From the NCBI GenBank assembly GCA_020431945.1, contig JAGQHH010000439.1, positions 1-13,285 on the forward strand: DNA of 13,285 bases, in the 5' to 3' direction. Source of the stretch: Cyanobacteria bacterium HKST-UBA02 (GTDB lineage Bacteria; Cyanobacteriota; Vampirovibrionia; Obscuribacterales; Obscuribacteraceae). Shown piece after piece: positions 1 through 5,933 of the stretch. The notes below the pieces were generated by a model. That model did not search any database. It saw only the letters and a list, made by a program, of their open reading frames with translations, and was not told the DNA's origin. Position 1 is the stretch's first letter, and each line of letters starts with the position of its first letter. Made by a program: the position numbers and the translations under genes.

Positions 1-23
1 CAGCCATATTCGAAAGGATTGAA

Positions 24-422
24 ATGAGCATTTTCCTCCTCGACTATCTCACCCGGATTCTTCGGCACCGGATCGCCAGGTACACGGCTGCAGCCCGCGA
101 AGAAGCCACGATGATCGCCTGCATAAATATCGCTGAGGCAGCACGGGCACACAGCCACGGCATCACACTTCGAGTCGAAGAGCTCCTGCGGATCGACACA
201 GACCCCGGAAGGATCCGCGAGATTCTCGATGCGATCCGACACTCCATGGAACAGATGCGACTCCTGGACGCCATGCTCTGGAAAGCCGGTCTGCACCACA
301 ACTCGCTGGAGGAGTCGTTCCAGATTCTCAGACCGATGGTGCTGGGCGCCCTCCGGAGACACATGACCGGAACCGAAGACGCCAGCCTCCAGACCTGCTT
401 CGACCAGGCATTTCCCTCCTGA
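24..422 (+). CDS. Hypothetical all-helical protein, 132 aa
   Basis: I do not recognise this family. The start at 24 follows a GAAAGGA ribosome binding site ending 6 bases upstream, and the stop is the TGA at 420-422. The product looks almost wholly alpha-helical. It opens with a short hydrophobic stretch (MSIFLLDYL), followed by an arginine-rich segment (residues 12-26) and a long amphipathic region rich in Leu, Arg and Glu (about 47-115). There is no convincing signal peptide or membrane span, so a cytoplasmic or membrane-peripheral protein is likely. The next gene on the same strand starts 27 bases after the stop, with a third after it, so all three probably form one transcript whose beginning may lie before this window. 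That the gene is real rests on the RBS, codon use like its neighbours and tight packing. Confidence 0.6.
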   Translation: MSIFLLDYLTRILRHRIARYTAAAREEATMIACINIAEAARAHSHGITLRVEELLRIDTDPGRIREILDAIRHSMEQMRLLDAMLWKAGLHHNSLEESFQILRPMVLGALRRHMTGTEDASLQTCFDQAFPS

Positions 423-449
423 CGCCTTATCCACGACAAAGGAAACTCC

Positions 450-674
450 ATGTACGGACTCATCGACATCATCAGCAAGGCCTTCCTCATGGCAATGGTG
501 ATCGCGCCGTTCTACGGCATCACCAGCGGCGACCGGCGCCTGATCATCTACAGCGCCGCCATCTTCGTTCTGGCGTTCGCAAGCGTCGGCTTCGGACTTT
601 TCATGGTCTTCCGCAATCGCCGGATCGCCAGACTCAACAGCCTGGAAAACCGACAGTCCGGCAGCCAGAGCTGA
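450..674 (+). CDS. Small hypothetical membrane protein, 74 aa
   Basis: This is a small protein with two predicted membrane segments. The first is at about residues 7-25 (ISKAFLMAMVIAPFYGI region) and the second at about 31-54 (IIYSAAIFVLAFASVGFGLF region). They are separated by a short charged turn (GDRR) and followed by a basic tail (RNRRIARLN), which predicts a cytoplasmic C-terminus by the positive-inside rule. The ATG follows an AAAGGAAACTCC leader. It lies 27 bases after the 132-aa gene and 49 bases before the 85-aa gene on the same strand. No family is recognised. It could anchor or partner one of the two soluble neighbours, but this is inferred only from gene order. Confidence 0.6.
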   Translation: MYGLIDIISKAFLMAMVIAPFYGITSGDRRLIIYSAAIFVLAFASVGFGLFMVFRNRRIARLNSLENRQSGSQS

Positions 675-723
675 GACTTAGCAAGCCACCAACTGAAACC
701 TCGCAACACCTGAAGGAAACACC

Positions 724-981
724 ATGTTCGACATCCTGCAAATCACGGTCAAGCCCATCCACAACGCCCCGGTCGAGGCCCTGGACACCGCCCTCAACAG
801 CATGACACCGGCCATCGTCGAACAGGAGTTCGCCAACGGCCAGTACTCCTACGTGCCCGCCGAGGACGGCACCTATATCGTTCGTGTCCTGGACGCCAAT
901 CCCATCACCATCGGCCTGGTCAAAACCATCATCGAAGCTCACCGCTTCGAGATCATCAGCGAAGCCAAGCCGGCCGACTAG
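724..981 (+). CDS. Hypothetical small soluble protein, 85 aa
   Basis: The start is fixed by a GAAGGAAACACC leader directly before the ATG, almost the same as the leader of the gene before it. The protein alternates short strands and helices: a strand DILQITV at the N-terminus, a helix around residues 16-38, strands around QYSYVPA and TYIVRVLD, a helix around 61-72 (ITIGLVKTIIEAH), then a final strand FEIIS. This resembles a compact alpha/beta domain, but I cannot assign a family. It is the last gene of the three-gene run and is followed 14 bases after its stop by a stable hairpin. Confidence 0.6.
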   Translation: MFDILQITVKPIHNAPVEALDTALNSMTPAIVEQEFANGQYSYVPAEDGTYIVRVLDANPITIGLVKTIIEAHRFEIISEAKPAD

Positions 982-995
982 GTCTTCCTGACCTC

Positions 996-1039
996 GAGAA
1001 GCGATGCGAGAAACTAGAAGTTATTCTCAATCGCTTCTC
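996..1039 (+). terminator. Stem-loop after the three-gene run, probable terminator
   Basis: GAGAAGCGAT (996-1005) pairs perfectly with ATCGCTTCTC (1030-1039). A second 5-bp stem (GAGAA 1008-1012 with TTCTC 1024-1028) stacks inside after a small bulge. It starts 14 bases after the stop of the 85-aa gene. The downstream sequence (1040-1078) is T-rich, though not one unbroken T run. It is read as the terminator of the upstream operon. Confidence 0.55.
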
Positions 1040-1104
1040 TCATATTTATTTCTCTTATCTCTTATAGTATTTATTTCAACAGAAGCAACGGAAACAGAAG
1101 GCGA

Positions 1105-1137
1105 ACGGCGGTCGGCTACAGATGAGCCGACCGCCGT
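1105..1137. terminator. 13-bp perfect hairpin between convergent genes, probable bidirectional terminator
   Basis: ACGGCGGTCGGCT (1105-1117) and AGCCGACCGCCGT (1125-1137) form a perfect, GC-rich 13-bp stem with a 7-base loop. It sits between the plus-strand gene ending at 981 and the minus-strand gene ending at 1169. There is no strong T run on either side, so its role as an intrinsic terminator is inferred from position and stability. It could instead be a 3' mRNA-stabilising structure. Confidence 0.55.
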
Positions 1138-1168
1138 GTCTTGCGATTAAGAGCGGGTTCAGTCAGGT

Positions 1169-1624
1169 TCAGAACCGGTCTTTCTTCCGGTCACCCAGAC
1201 CCAGACGACGCGAGATGCGCAGGCTCGGTCCGTTTTGCCTGGACGGAATCGAGCAGGCATTGAGAACGCCCATGGCGGCGCCGAAAACGATGCCACCGTA
1301 GACAGAATTCAAGGTCACCCCTGTGATGAAATAGGCGATCAGGGCGAAGACGATCCCGCCTGATAGCAGTGCTGTTCCGAGAAAGCAGAGAATGCGGTTC
1401 TCCGGCGAGTCCTCACGGGTGAAGACGCTGACCAGGAGAACGACTCCAAACTCCAGCAGGGTGAAAGGAATGAGCACCAGCTCGATGATCAGCATGAAGA
1501 ACATGCCGAACATCATGAAAATCATGGCCATGAACTCGAAGAACAGAACCATCATCATCATCGCGAAAAATATGGCGAAGACGGCAAAAAAAAGTGCCAC
1601 CACGCCACCTGCGAGTTGCTCCAT
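1169..1624 (-). CDS. Met/Phe-rich integral membrane protein, 151 aa
   Basis: I place the start at the ATG at 1624 because an AAGGGA site lies just upstream and because it follows the stop of the preceding minus-strand gene by 19 bases. The open frame runs back to 1732, but that extension overlaps the upstream gene. The protein has about four membrane spans: two closely packed hydrophobic segments at residues 8-29 and 32-69, then 78-100 and 105-123, with a basic tail (RISRRLGLGDRKKDRF). Residues 22-44 are extreme in composition, with 10 Met and 7 Phe, and Glu30 and Glu48 lie in the hydrophobic region. No family is recognised. It is probably co-transcribed with the 136-aa protein gene upstream. 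Confidence 0.65.
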   Translation of the reverse strand: MEQLAGGVVALFFAVFAIFFAMMMMVLFFEFMAMIFMMFGMFFMLIIELVLIPFTLLEFGVVLLVSVFTREDSPENRILCFLGTALLSGGIVFALIAYFITGVTLNSVYGGIVFGAAMGVLNACSIPSRQNGPSLRISRRLGLGDRKKDRF

Positions 1625-1643
1625 TGGCGTTGTCCCTTGTGCT

Positions 1644-2054
1644 TCAGTGGACGGTTGTGCTCGAGCCGGACTGGACCGGTGGAACCTCGAGAGGAAGTGG
1701 ATAGACATCCGTGAGGAAGCGCGCTTCGGCATTGAGTCGCCGGGCGGCTTCCTTGCTCATCTTGTAGAGCGGGCGCTGGCGAAAGTCCCGAGCACTGCCG
1801 GGCTCGATCTCGCCTGCAGAAACCAGCTCCTGGTGAAGGCTCTCCGGATACAGGATGTGCACGATGGTGACATCGCGCTCGCCCTCGAGACTATCGGCGA
1901 TATGCAAACCGGCAGCCACAGCATCGGCGAGATCGTGATGACACTGATCCCCCAGATTGTCGTTGAGCATGGGAATCCCGCCTTCGCCGCGTTTGTGGAA
2001 ATTGGCGATAGCGAGCTTGGTAGTCAGAACCAGGTAAATCGTCATTTGCTTCAT
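1644..2054 (-). CDS. Hypothetical cytoplasmic protein, 136 aa
   Basis: The start at 2054 is chosen because CAGGGAG lies 7 bases upstream. The frame is open 16 codons further but lacks such a site there. The N-terminal strand TIYLVLTTK followed by a helix, and a later strand VTIVHILYP followed by a helix and the stretch AGEIEPGS, recall the layout of small ADP-ribosyltransferase-like or DUF952-like folds. The catalytic signatures of those families cannot be matched, so this is only a hint. The C-terminus is Pro- and Ser-rich. The sequence is polar throughout with no membrane span. The stop is 19 bases before the start of the Met/Phe-rich membrane protein, so the two are probably one operon and may work together. 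Confidence 0.6.
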   Translation of the reverse strand: MKQMTIYLVLTTKLAIANFHKRGEGGIPMLNDNLGDQCHHDLADAVAAGLHIADSLEGERDVTIVHILYPESLHQELVSAGEIEPGSARDFRQRPLYKMSKEAARRLNAEARFLTDVYPLPLEVPPVQSGSSTTVH

Positions 2055-2421
2055 AAAGAGACTCCCTGCGAGCCTGTGACCAGTCGGCGAGAATCCAGTC
2101 AAGACCGCAACGACTCAGGCACGCATGTGCTCGTAGTCGATGCCTGTCTAGGTGGAAAAGAGTCTTGCGCGGTCGGGGTCTTAAAGGCTCATGAAAGAAA
2201 AAATGGATGTTTCGAGTAGACCTGAAATTCATGACCAGACTCAAGTAACACTGTCTTTATAATACTTGGCAACTGCTGGATATCCCCGGAAGGCGGTACA
2301 TTTCATCACTTGCACGGTGGCTAGCGCAACTCGCGCAGAGACGCCTGAAACCCGGTTAACAGTGCCGCATAAAGGGAAAATTGAACGAGCCGGGAACTCC
2401 GGCTCATCCCAACTGGAATCG
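2055..2421. other. Divergent intergenic region with promoter elements
   Basis: This stretch separates the minus-strand operon (start 2054) from the plus-strand kinase (start 2422). It holds a consensus TATAAT on the plus strand at 2258-2263. For the minus strand I see only a weak candidate: TTGAGT and TCTACT with an 18-base spacer, reading leftward from about 2246. A CAGGCA/TGCCTG inverted repeat with a 21-base loop lies around 2118-2150. The kinase frame stays open from 2266 to 2422, but this part is not convincing protein. Confidence 0.5.
2258..2263 (+). promoter_or_regulatory. Consensus -10 element TATAAT upstream of the LRR kinase
   Basis: A perfect TATAAT lies 159 bases before the chosen kinase start. 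No good -35 hexamer is seen at 16-18 bases upstream (CCAGAC at a 17-base spacing). Transcription from here would begin near 2270, which rules out translation from the TTG at 2266 and leaves a leader of roughly 150 bases. Activator-dependent or extended regulation is possible. Confidence 0.4.
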
Positions 2422-4284
2422 ATGAACGCCGACAGTGAACCGCTGGAAGCTCTGGGCTCGCGATATCTTCTCATCGAGAAGCTATCCGAAGGCGGCATGG
2501 GAACTGTCTACAAAGTCAAAGACAAGTCTCTGGACAAGAATTTCGCCCTCAAACTAATGAAAAGCGATCTCTGGAGCGACAAACAGCTTTTGCGATTCCA
2601 GCGCGAAGCCAGACTAGCCGGACGCCTGCGGCATCAAGGTATCGCCGAAATCTACGACTTCGGCATAGACTCCAACCACTCACCGTATATGATACTGGAG
2701 TTGATTGACGGCCAGGACCTCAAATCTATCCTTTCCAGGCGCGAATTAACCACCGACGAAACAATCGAGATCCTCATTCAAGTAGCAGAAGCCCTGGACC
2801 ACGCTCATCAAAACGACCTCGTCCACAGGGACATCAAGCCTGCGAATATAATGGTCTGCGACCGTGACAATGAGCTCTCAGTCAAGATAATCGACTTTGG
2901 CATAGCGCGTATTCTGGATGAATCAGATCGAGAGCAGGGTCTCACCACCACCAATGCCCTGATTGGCAGCCCTTCCTACATGAGCCCGGAGCAGGCGCGC
3001 GGGCTGCCGGTGGACAATCGTAGCGACCTCTATTCCCTTGGATGCGTCTTCTTCGAATCGCTCACCGGCAAAAAGCCGTTCCAGGCAGACTCCACCCTGG
3101 AGCTGATCAGGATGCACGCCGAAGACGCACCGCCTGCGCTTCAAGACTTCCTTCCGGACGAACCCCTGACAAAAAACCTGCAAGCTATTCTCGACCGGCT
3201 TCTGGCCAAAGACCCCGGGGCTCGCTACCAATCAGCGGCCGAGCTAGTGACGTACCTCGAGCAGTTGCGGACACAGCCAGGAGAATCTCCTGCGCAGGAG
3301 GTCCAAGTTGCGGATGACCAGCAGACTGCAGCGGAGCTACCGGCTTCGGTGCGGCGCACCATCATCATCGCCGGCACGGCTGCCTTGATCCTGTCCGCAA
3401 TCGCTATCCTCTCGATTTATTCAAGAGTCAGCAAAGATAAGCCTGTTAAAGAGAGTACCATTACCGTTTTCGACATGTGGTCAGGAGCCCCGGAAACCGT
3501 AGATGGTGTCATGCAAAAAGGCGACATCCAACTGACCGTGCCCAATATCAGACAGCAGGTAGCATCAAGCAAGCACCGGCGACTCAACGTGAACCGGCTG
3601 GGAATGTCCAGAAATGCCTGGAAAGATCTTCCGAGCCTGGGAGCCCGGGAATTGTCTTTTGAGAGTTGCAACCTTACCAGGAGCCAGCTGGAGACATTAA
3701 GCCGCTGCAAGACCATCAAAGTCCTGAAGATCAAATTCTGCCCGGCTCTGGAAAATGACGAGAATCTCGCCTTCCTGAAAGACATGACCAGTCTGAAAAG
3801 CCTGGATCTTTCCGAGAACGGCTTCACCGGCGAAGGACTTCGGTATGTGAAAGGACTTCCCGTCCTCGAGCAAATAAACCTTCACAACTGTCCAAATCTG
3901 ACAGCTTCCGGTCTCAAACATCTTGCTTCCTGCCCGTCTCTGATTATTTTCGAGCTGAAGCATACAGGCTTGAGCGAAGAAAGCTTCAAAGCCGCTCTTT
4001 TGACTCCGCGCCTGCAAAAGATCGAGCTCAGTCATTGCAGCTTTCCTGCCGGATTCTGCCACCTATTCAAGGAAAGCCCCTGCGCCAGGACGCTCCACAC
4101 CCTCTCCCTCAAGCACACAGACATCTCGGACGCCGATCTGGAAGAGGTCGGCAAATTGCCGGCCCTGGTCAATCTCGATGTGCAAGACTGTCCAAACTTG
4201 AGCGAAGCCGAGCTGGAAAAATTCCAGAGAGAACATCAGCTTGTATTCAGGCATGGACAAACCGACGAGATTACCTTCGACTGA
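2422..4284 (+). CDS. Transmembrane Ser/Thr protein kinase with leucine-rich repeats, 620 aa
   Basis: A Hanks-type (PknB-like) kinase domain spans residues 14-283. It has the nucleotide loop SEGGMGTVY (22-30), invariant Lys44 in FALKL, catalytic HRDIKPAN (135-142), DFG (158-160), a Thr-rich activation loop, SPE (188-190) and a final conserved Arg268. One membrane span (about 313-333) follows a juxtamembrane linker. Residues 385-605 form leucine-rich repeats of the cysteine-containing, RNI/F-box-like type (LHNCPNLTASGLKHL, CPSL). The expected topology puts the kinase inside and the LRR sensor outside. The first glycine of the nucleotide loop is Ser22; all catalytic residues are present, so activity is likely. 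I chose the ATG at 2422 because it lies just before the domain, has a GGA 5 bases upstream and leaves room for the TATAAT at 2258; the frame is open back to 2266. The ligand and substrates are unknown. Confidence 0.9.
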   Translation: MNADSEPLEALGSRYLLIEKLSEGGMGTVYKVKDKSLDKNFALKLMKSDLWSDKQLLRFQREARLAGRLRHQGIAEIYDFGIDSNHSPYMILELIDGQDLKSILSRRELTTDETIEILIQVAEALDHAHQNDLVHRDIKPANIMVCDRDNELSVKIIDFGIARILDESDREQGLTTTNALIGSPSYMSPEQARGLPVDNRSDLYSLGCVFFESLTGKKPFQADSTLELIRMHAEDAPPALQDFLPDEPLTKNLQAILDRLLAKDPGARYQSAAELVTYLEQLRTQPGESPAQEVQVADDQQTAAELPASVRRTIIIAGTAALILSAIAILSIYSRVSKDKPVKESTITVFDMWSGAPETVDGVMQKGDIQLTVPNIRQQVASSKHRRLNVNRLGMSRNAWKDLPSLGARELSFESCNLTRSQLETLSRCKTIKVLKIKFCPALENDENLAFLKDMTSLKSLDLSENGFTGEGLRYVKGLPVLEQINLHNCPNLTASGLKHLASCPSLIIFELKHTGLSEESFKAALLTPRLQKIELSHCSFPAGFCHLFKESPCARTLHTLSLKHTDISDADLEEVGKLPALVNLDVQDCPNLSEAELEKFQREHQLVFRHGQTDEITFD

Positions 4285-4361
4285 TAGCTCCACGTACAAT
4301 AGTCGATTCAGAGAATCACGTATTACTATCACATACAATATTGTTCGACAGAAAAATGGCA

Positions 4362-4395
4362 GAGCGGTAAGCAGCGTGAAAGCTGCTTACCGCTC
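4362..4395. terminator. 14-bp perfect hairpin, bidirectional terminator
   Basis: GAGCGGTAAGCAGC (4362-4375) and GCTGCTTACCGCTC (4382-4395) form a perfect 14-bp stem with a 6-base loop. They sit between the kinase stop (4284) and the convergent lysozyme stop (4407). Read on the minus strand, the stem is followed by TGCCATTTTTCTG, which has a run of five T. It is therefore a good intrinsic terminator for the lysozyme transcript and a weaker one for the kinase. Confidence 0.75.
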
Positions 4396-4406
4396 GCCAC
4401 AAGCCA

Positions 4407-5042
4407 TCACACAGCCAGACGCTTGAGACTGCGCAGGCTGCCTGTGTAGCGGTCGAGGTCGACGCCTTCCGAGCTTATCCCGTCGACTTTGCCGGTCTCG
4501 GAATACTGCCAGAAGGTCCAGTCGCTCCAGGGCGCCGGCACCCGAGGGCTGCTCTTGCTCGTGTAGTGCGCGATCCACAGATCGTACCCGGCGAGCTCGG
4601 CAGGATTGCCCAGGGTGTCATCGGCGAAAGAGGGGCTCAGATAGATAATCGGTCGGACGCCCAGCCCCTTCTCGACACCATCGAGCCATTTGAGGACCAT
4701 CTCGAGCCGCTTCTGCTTCGAGAAGCGCTGCCAGCTGTCCGGGACCTCGAGATCGAGAACCGGCGGAAGGTCGCCTGACTCGAGCTTGCCTACGGTATTG
4801 ACCAGATTGTCGATCTGGCGGTCGACATCGGCTCGCGGGCGGAAGAAATGGTAAGCACCACGGATAATACCGTTCTTCTTCGCTTCCGACCAGTTGACGG
4901 CAAACTCAGGATCGACCCAGCTCACGCCTTCACTAGCCTTGATGAAAGCGAACTTGACACCGGCATTGCGCACCCGAGCCCAGTCGATATCGCCCTGGTG
5001 CCTCGAGACATCGATGCCGAAAATATTCTGGCTTCTTGCCAT
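4407..5042 (-). CDS. GH25 family lysozyme (N-acetylmuramidase), 211 aa
   Basis: Glycoside hydrolase family 25 cleaves the beta-1,4 bond between N-acetylmuramic acid and N-acetylglucosamine in peptidoglycan. The signatures are clear: GIDVSRHQGDIDW at the N-terminus with Asp11, FAFIKASEG (31-39), GAYHFFRP (62-69), the catalytic VLDLE with Asp97 and Glu99, WIAHY (156-160), FWQYS (177-181) and VDLDRY near the end. The length matches a single catalytic domain. The ATG at 5042 has AAGGAG 7 bases upstream; the frame is open a further 12 codons. There is no signal peptide, wall-binding domain or membrane span, so export would need another route such as a holin or lysis, or the enzyme acts after release. 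The small membrane protein gene upstream lies 85 bases away on the same strand and may be functionally linked. Confidence 0.92.
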   Translation of the reverse strand: MARSQNIFGIDVSRHQGDIDWARVRNAGVKFAFIKASEGVSWVDPEFAVNWSEAKKNGIIRGAYHFFRPRADVDRQIDNLVNTVGKLESGDLPPVLDLEVPDSWQRFSKQKRLEMVLKWLDGVEKGLGVRPIIYLSPSFADDTLGNPAELAGYDLWIAHYTSKSSPRVPAPWSDWTFWQYSETGKVDGISSEGVDLDRYTGSLRSLKRLAV

Positions 5043-5127
5043 AGAAGTTCTCCTTGTCTGCATTCTCAGTAATTGCAAAACGGGGCAGGAAAGAGACGCA
5101 GAACCTGCGCCCCTGTCGGTGACCCGC

Positions 5128-5580
5128 TCAGAAGCGAATCTTGATTGCCACCTTTTCCAGGACCGGAATCGTGAGGGTCGTGATGATCAAGAGAATCGAG
5201 CCGTAGATCGGCCGGTAGAGATCAGGCCAGGTAGCCGCGAAAGGACCGCCCAGGGCGAAGACCCAGACAGCGAAAGCAACCGTAGCCGCGGTGGCATGGA
5301 AGCGCATCGAATGCTCGGCGAGACTGTCGTGGGTGGGGCGGAAGATGACATAAAGCGGGGTCAGAATCAAAAGCGACCCGAAAACAATCCAGTACAGAAT
5401 GTGCGAGTGAGCCAGGATCTCCTCTCGCAAAAGTCCGTCGAGAGCGAGATAGGCAGCAACGAGCTCGCCGGGAATATAGCGGAGCAACTTCTCGAAATAA
5501 GACGAATCCTGCCCTTCGGTATTGGACTTCGGCTTGTCGCCTTCGGTCCCCGGAGGGCTCGTCTTCTGCTGGTCTTCCAT
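5128..5580 (-). CDS. Small multi-pass membrane protein of unknown function, 150 aa
   Basis: The start is the ATG at 5580, with a GGAGAG site about 10-12 bases upstream. The frame is open back to 5736, but that extension looks non-coding. After a hydrophilic Pro/Gly/Lys N-terminus (residues 1-28) comes the motif YIPGELVAAYLALDGLL (35-51), then three membrane spans at about 61-80, 96-113 and 126-144, and a basic end (KVAIKIRF). A YIP-E-hA-Y motif followed by three or four spans occurs, as I recall, in small uncharacterised bacterial membrane proteins; no function is known to me. It precedes the GH25 lysozyme by 85 bases on the same strand, so a holin-like or export role is a possible but unproven idea. 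Confidence 0.7.
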   Translation of the reverse strand: MEDQQKTSPPGTEGDKPKSNTEGQDSSYFEKLLRYIPGELVAAYLALDGLLREEILAHSHILYWIVFGSLLILTPLYVIFRPTHDSLAEHSMRFHATAATVAFAVWVFALGGPFAATWPDLYRPIYGSILLIITTLTIPVLEKVAIKIRF

Positions 5581-5933
5581 GGTTAGGTCTCTCCAACTCC
5601 GCTTCGGGGCCTGCTTGCTCACCGGACAGAATCCGTGCAGACAATCAGGAACGAAGCGAAGATTTGGTGGGAAAAGAGAAAAGAATTCTGGTTGCAGGAA
5701 ATAGGAAAAGAACGTTTGAATTGTCTTGAGTCTCAAAGGCTTATTTCTAGAGCCTGAACATTTCGATACAGCTTGTTAAGTTCTCCGGCGGCCGGTAGCC
5801 AGATCAATGCCAGGGTCAACGTTCACGGCTTTCTCATCGAAGCCGGACAGCTTAACAAAAGTCCCTGGCTTCCCATTTGCGCAGATATCAAAACAGATGT
5901 CAGGCGCTCCGCCAGCTCCGAGAAGGTCCGGGC
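5581..5933. other. Intergenic region between the MFS and membrane protein genes
   Basis: Both flanking genes are on the minus strand, so this is the 3' side of the MFS gene and the 5' side of the 150-aa membrane protein gene. The part at 5669-5713 is strongly purine-rich on the plus strand (two GGAAAAGA copies). No clear promoter hexamers or intrinsic terminator were found. The part at 5776-5901 holds a coding-like minus-strand frame without a start codon, listed separately. TTGTTAAG (5774-5781 region) and CTTAACAA (about 5849) form a short inverted repeat. Confidence 0.4.
5776..5901 (-). pseudogene. Possible orphan gene fragment without a start codon
   Basis: On the minus strand a frame ending at TAA (5776-5778) reads as a plausible protein tail (for example DICFDICANGKPGTFVKL, then GFDEKAVNVDPGIDL). 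It has balanced composition but no ATG and no usable start with an RBS. The frame continues open upstream into the end of the MFS gene, one base out of register with it. It may be a decayed gene end, a frameshift extension or chance. No family is recognised. Confidence 0.2.

Noticed and set aside
1625..1732. N-terminal extension of the Met/Phe-rich protein
   Set aside because: It overlaps the upstream 136-aa gene and lacks an RBS; the ATG at 1624 has AAGGGA.
1392..2219. Plus-strand 275-aa open frame
   Set aside because: It is antisense to two better-supported minus-strand genes with RBSs; its Ile/Met/Lys-rich stretch merely mirrors the Met/Phe-rich segment.
2266..2421. N-terminal extension of the LRR kinase from TTG at 2266
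   Set aside because: The TATAAT ends 3 bases before this TTG, no RBS is present, and the residues do not resemble a kinase N-terminus. An ATG with a GGA site lies just before the kinase domain.
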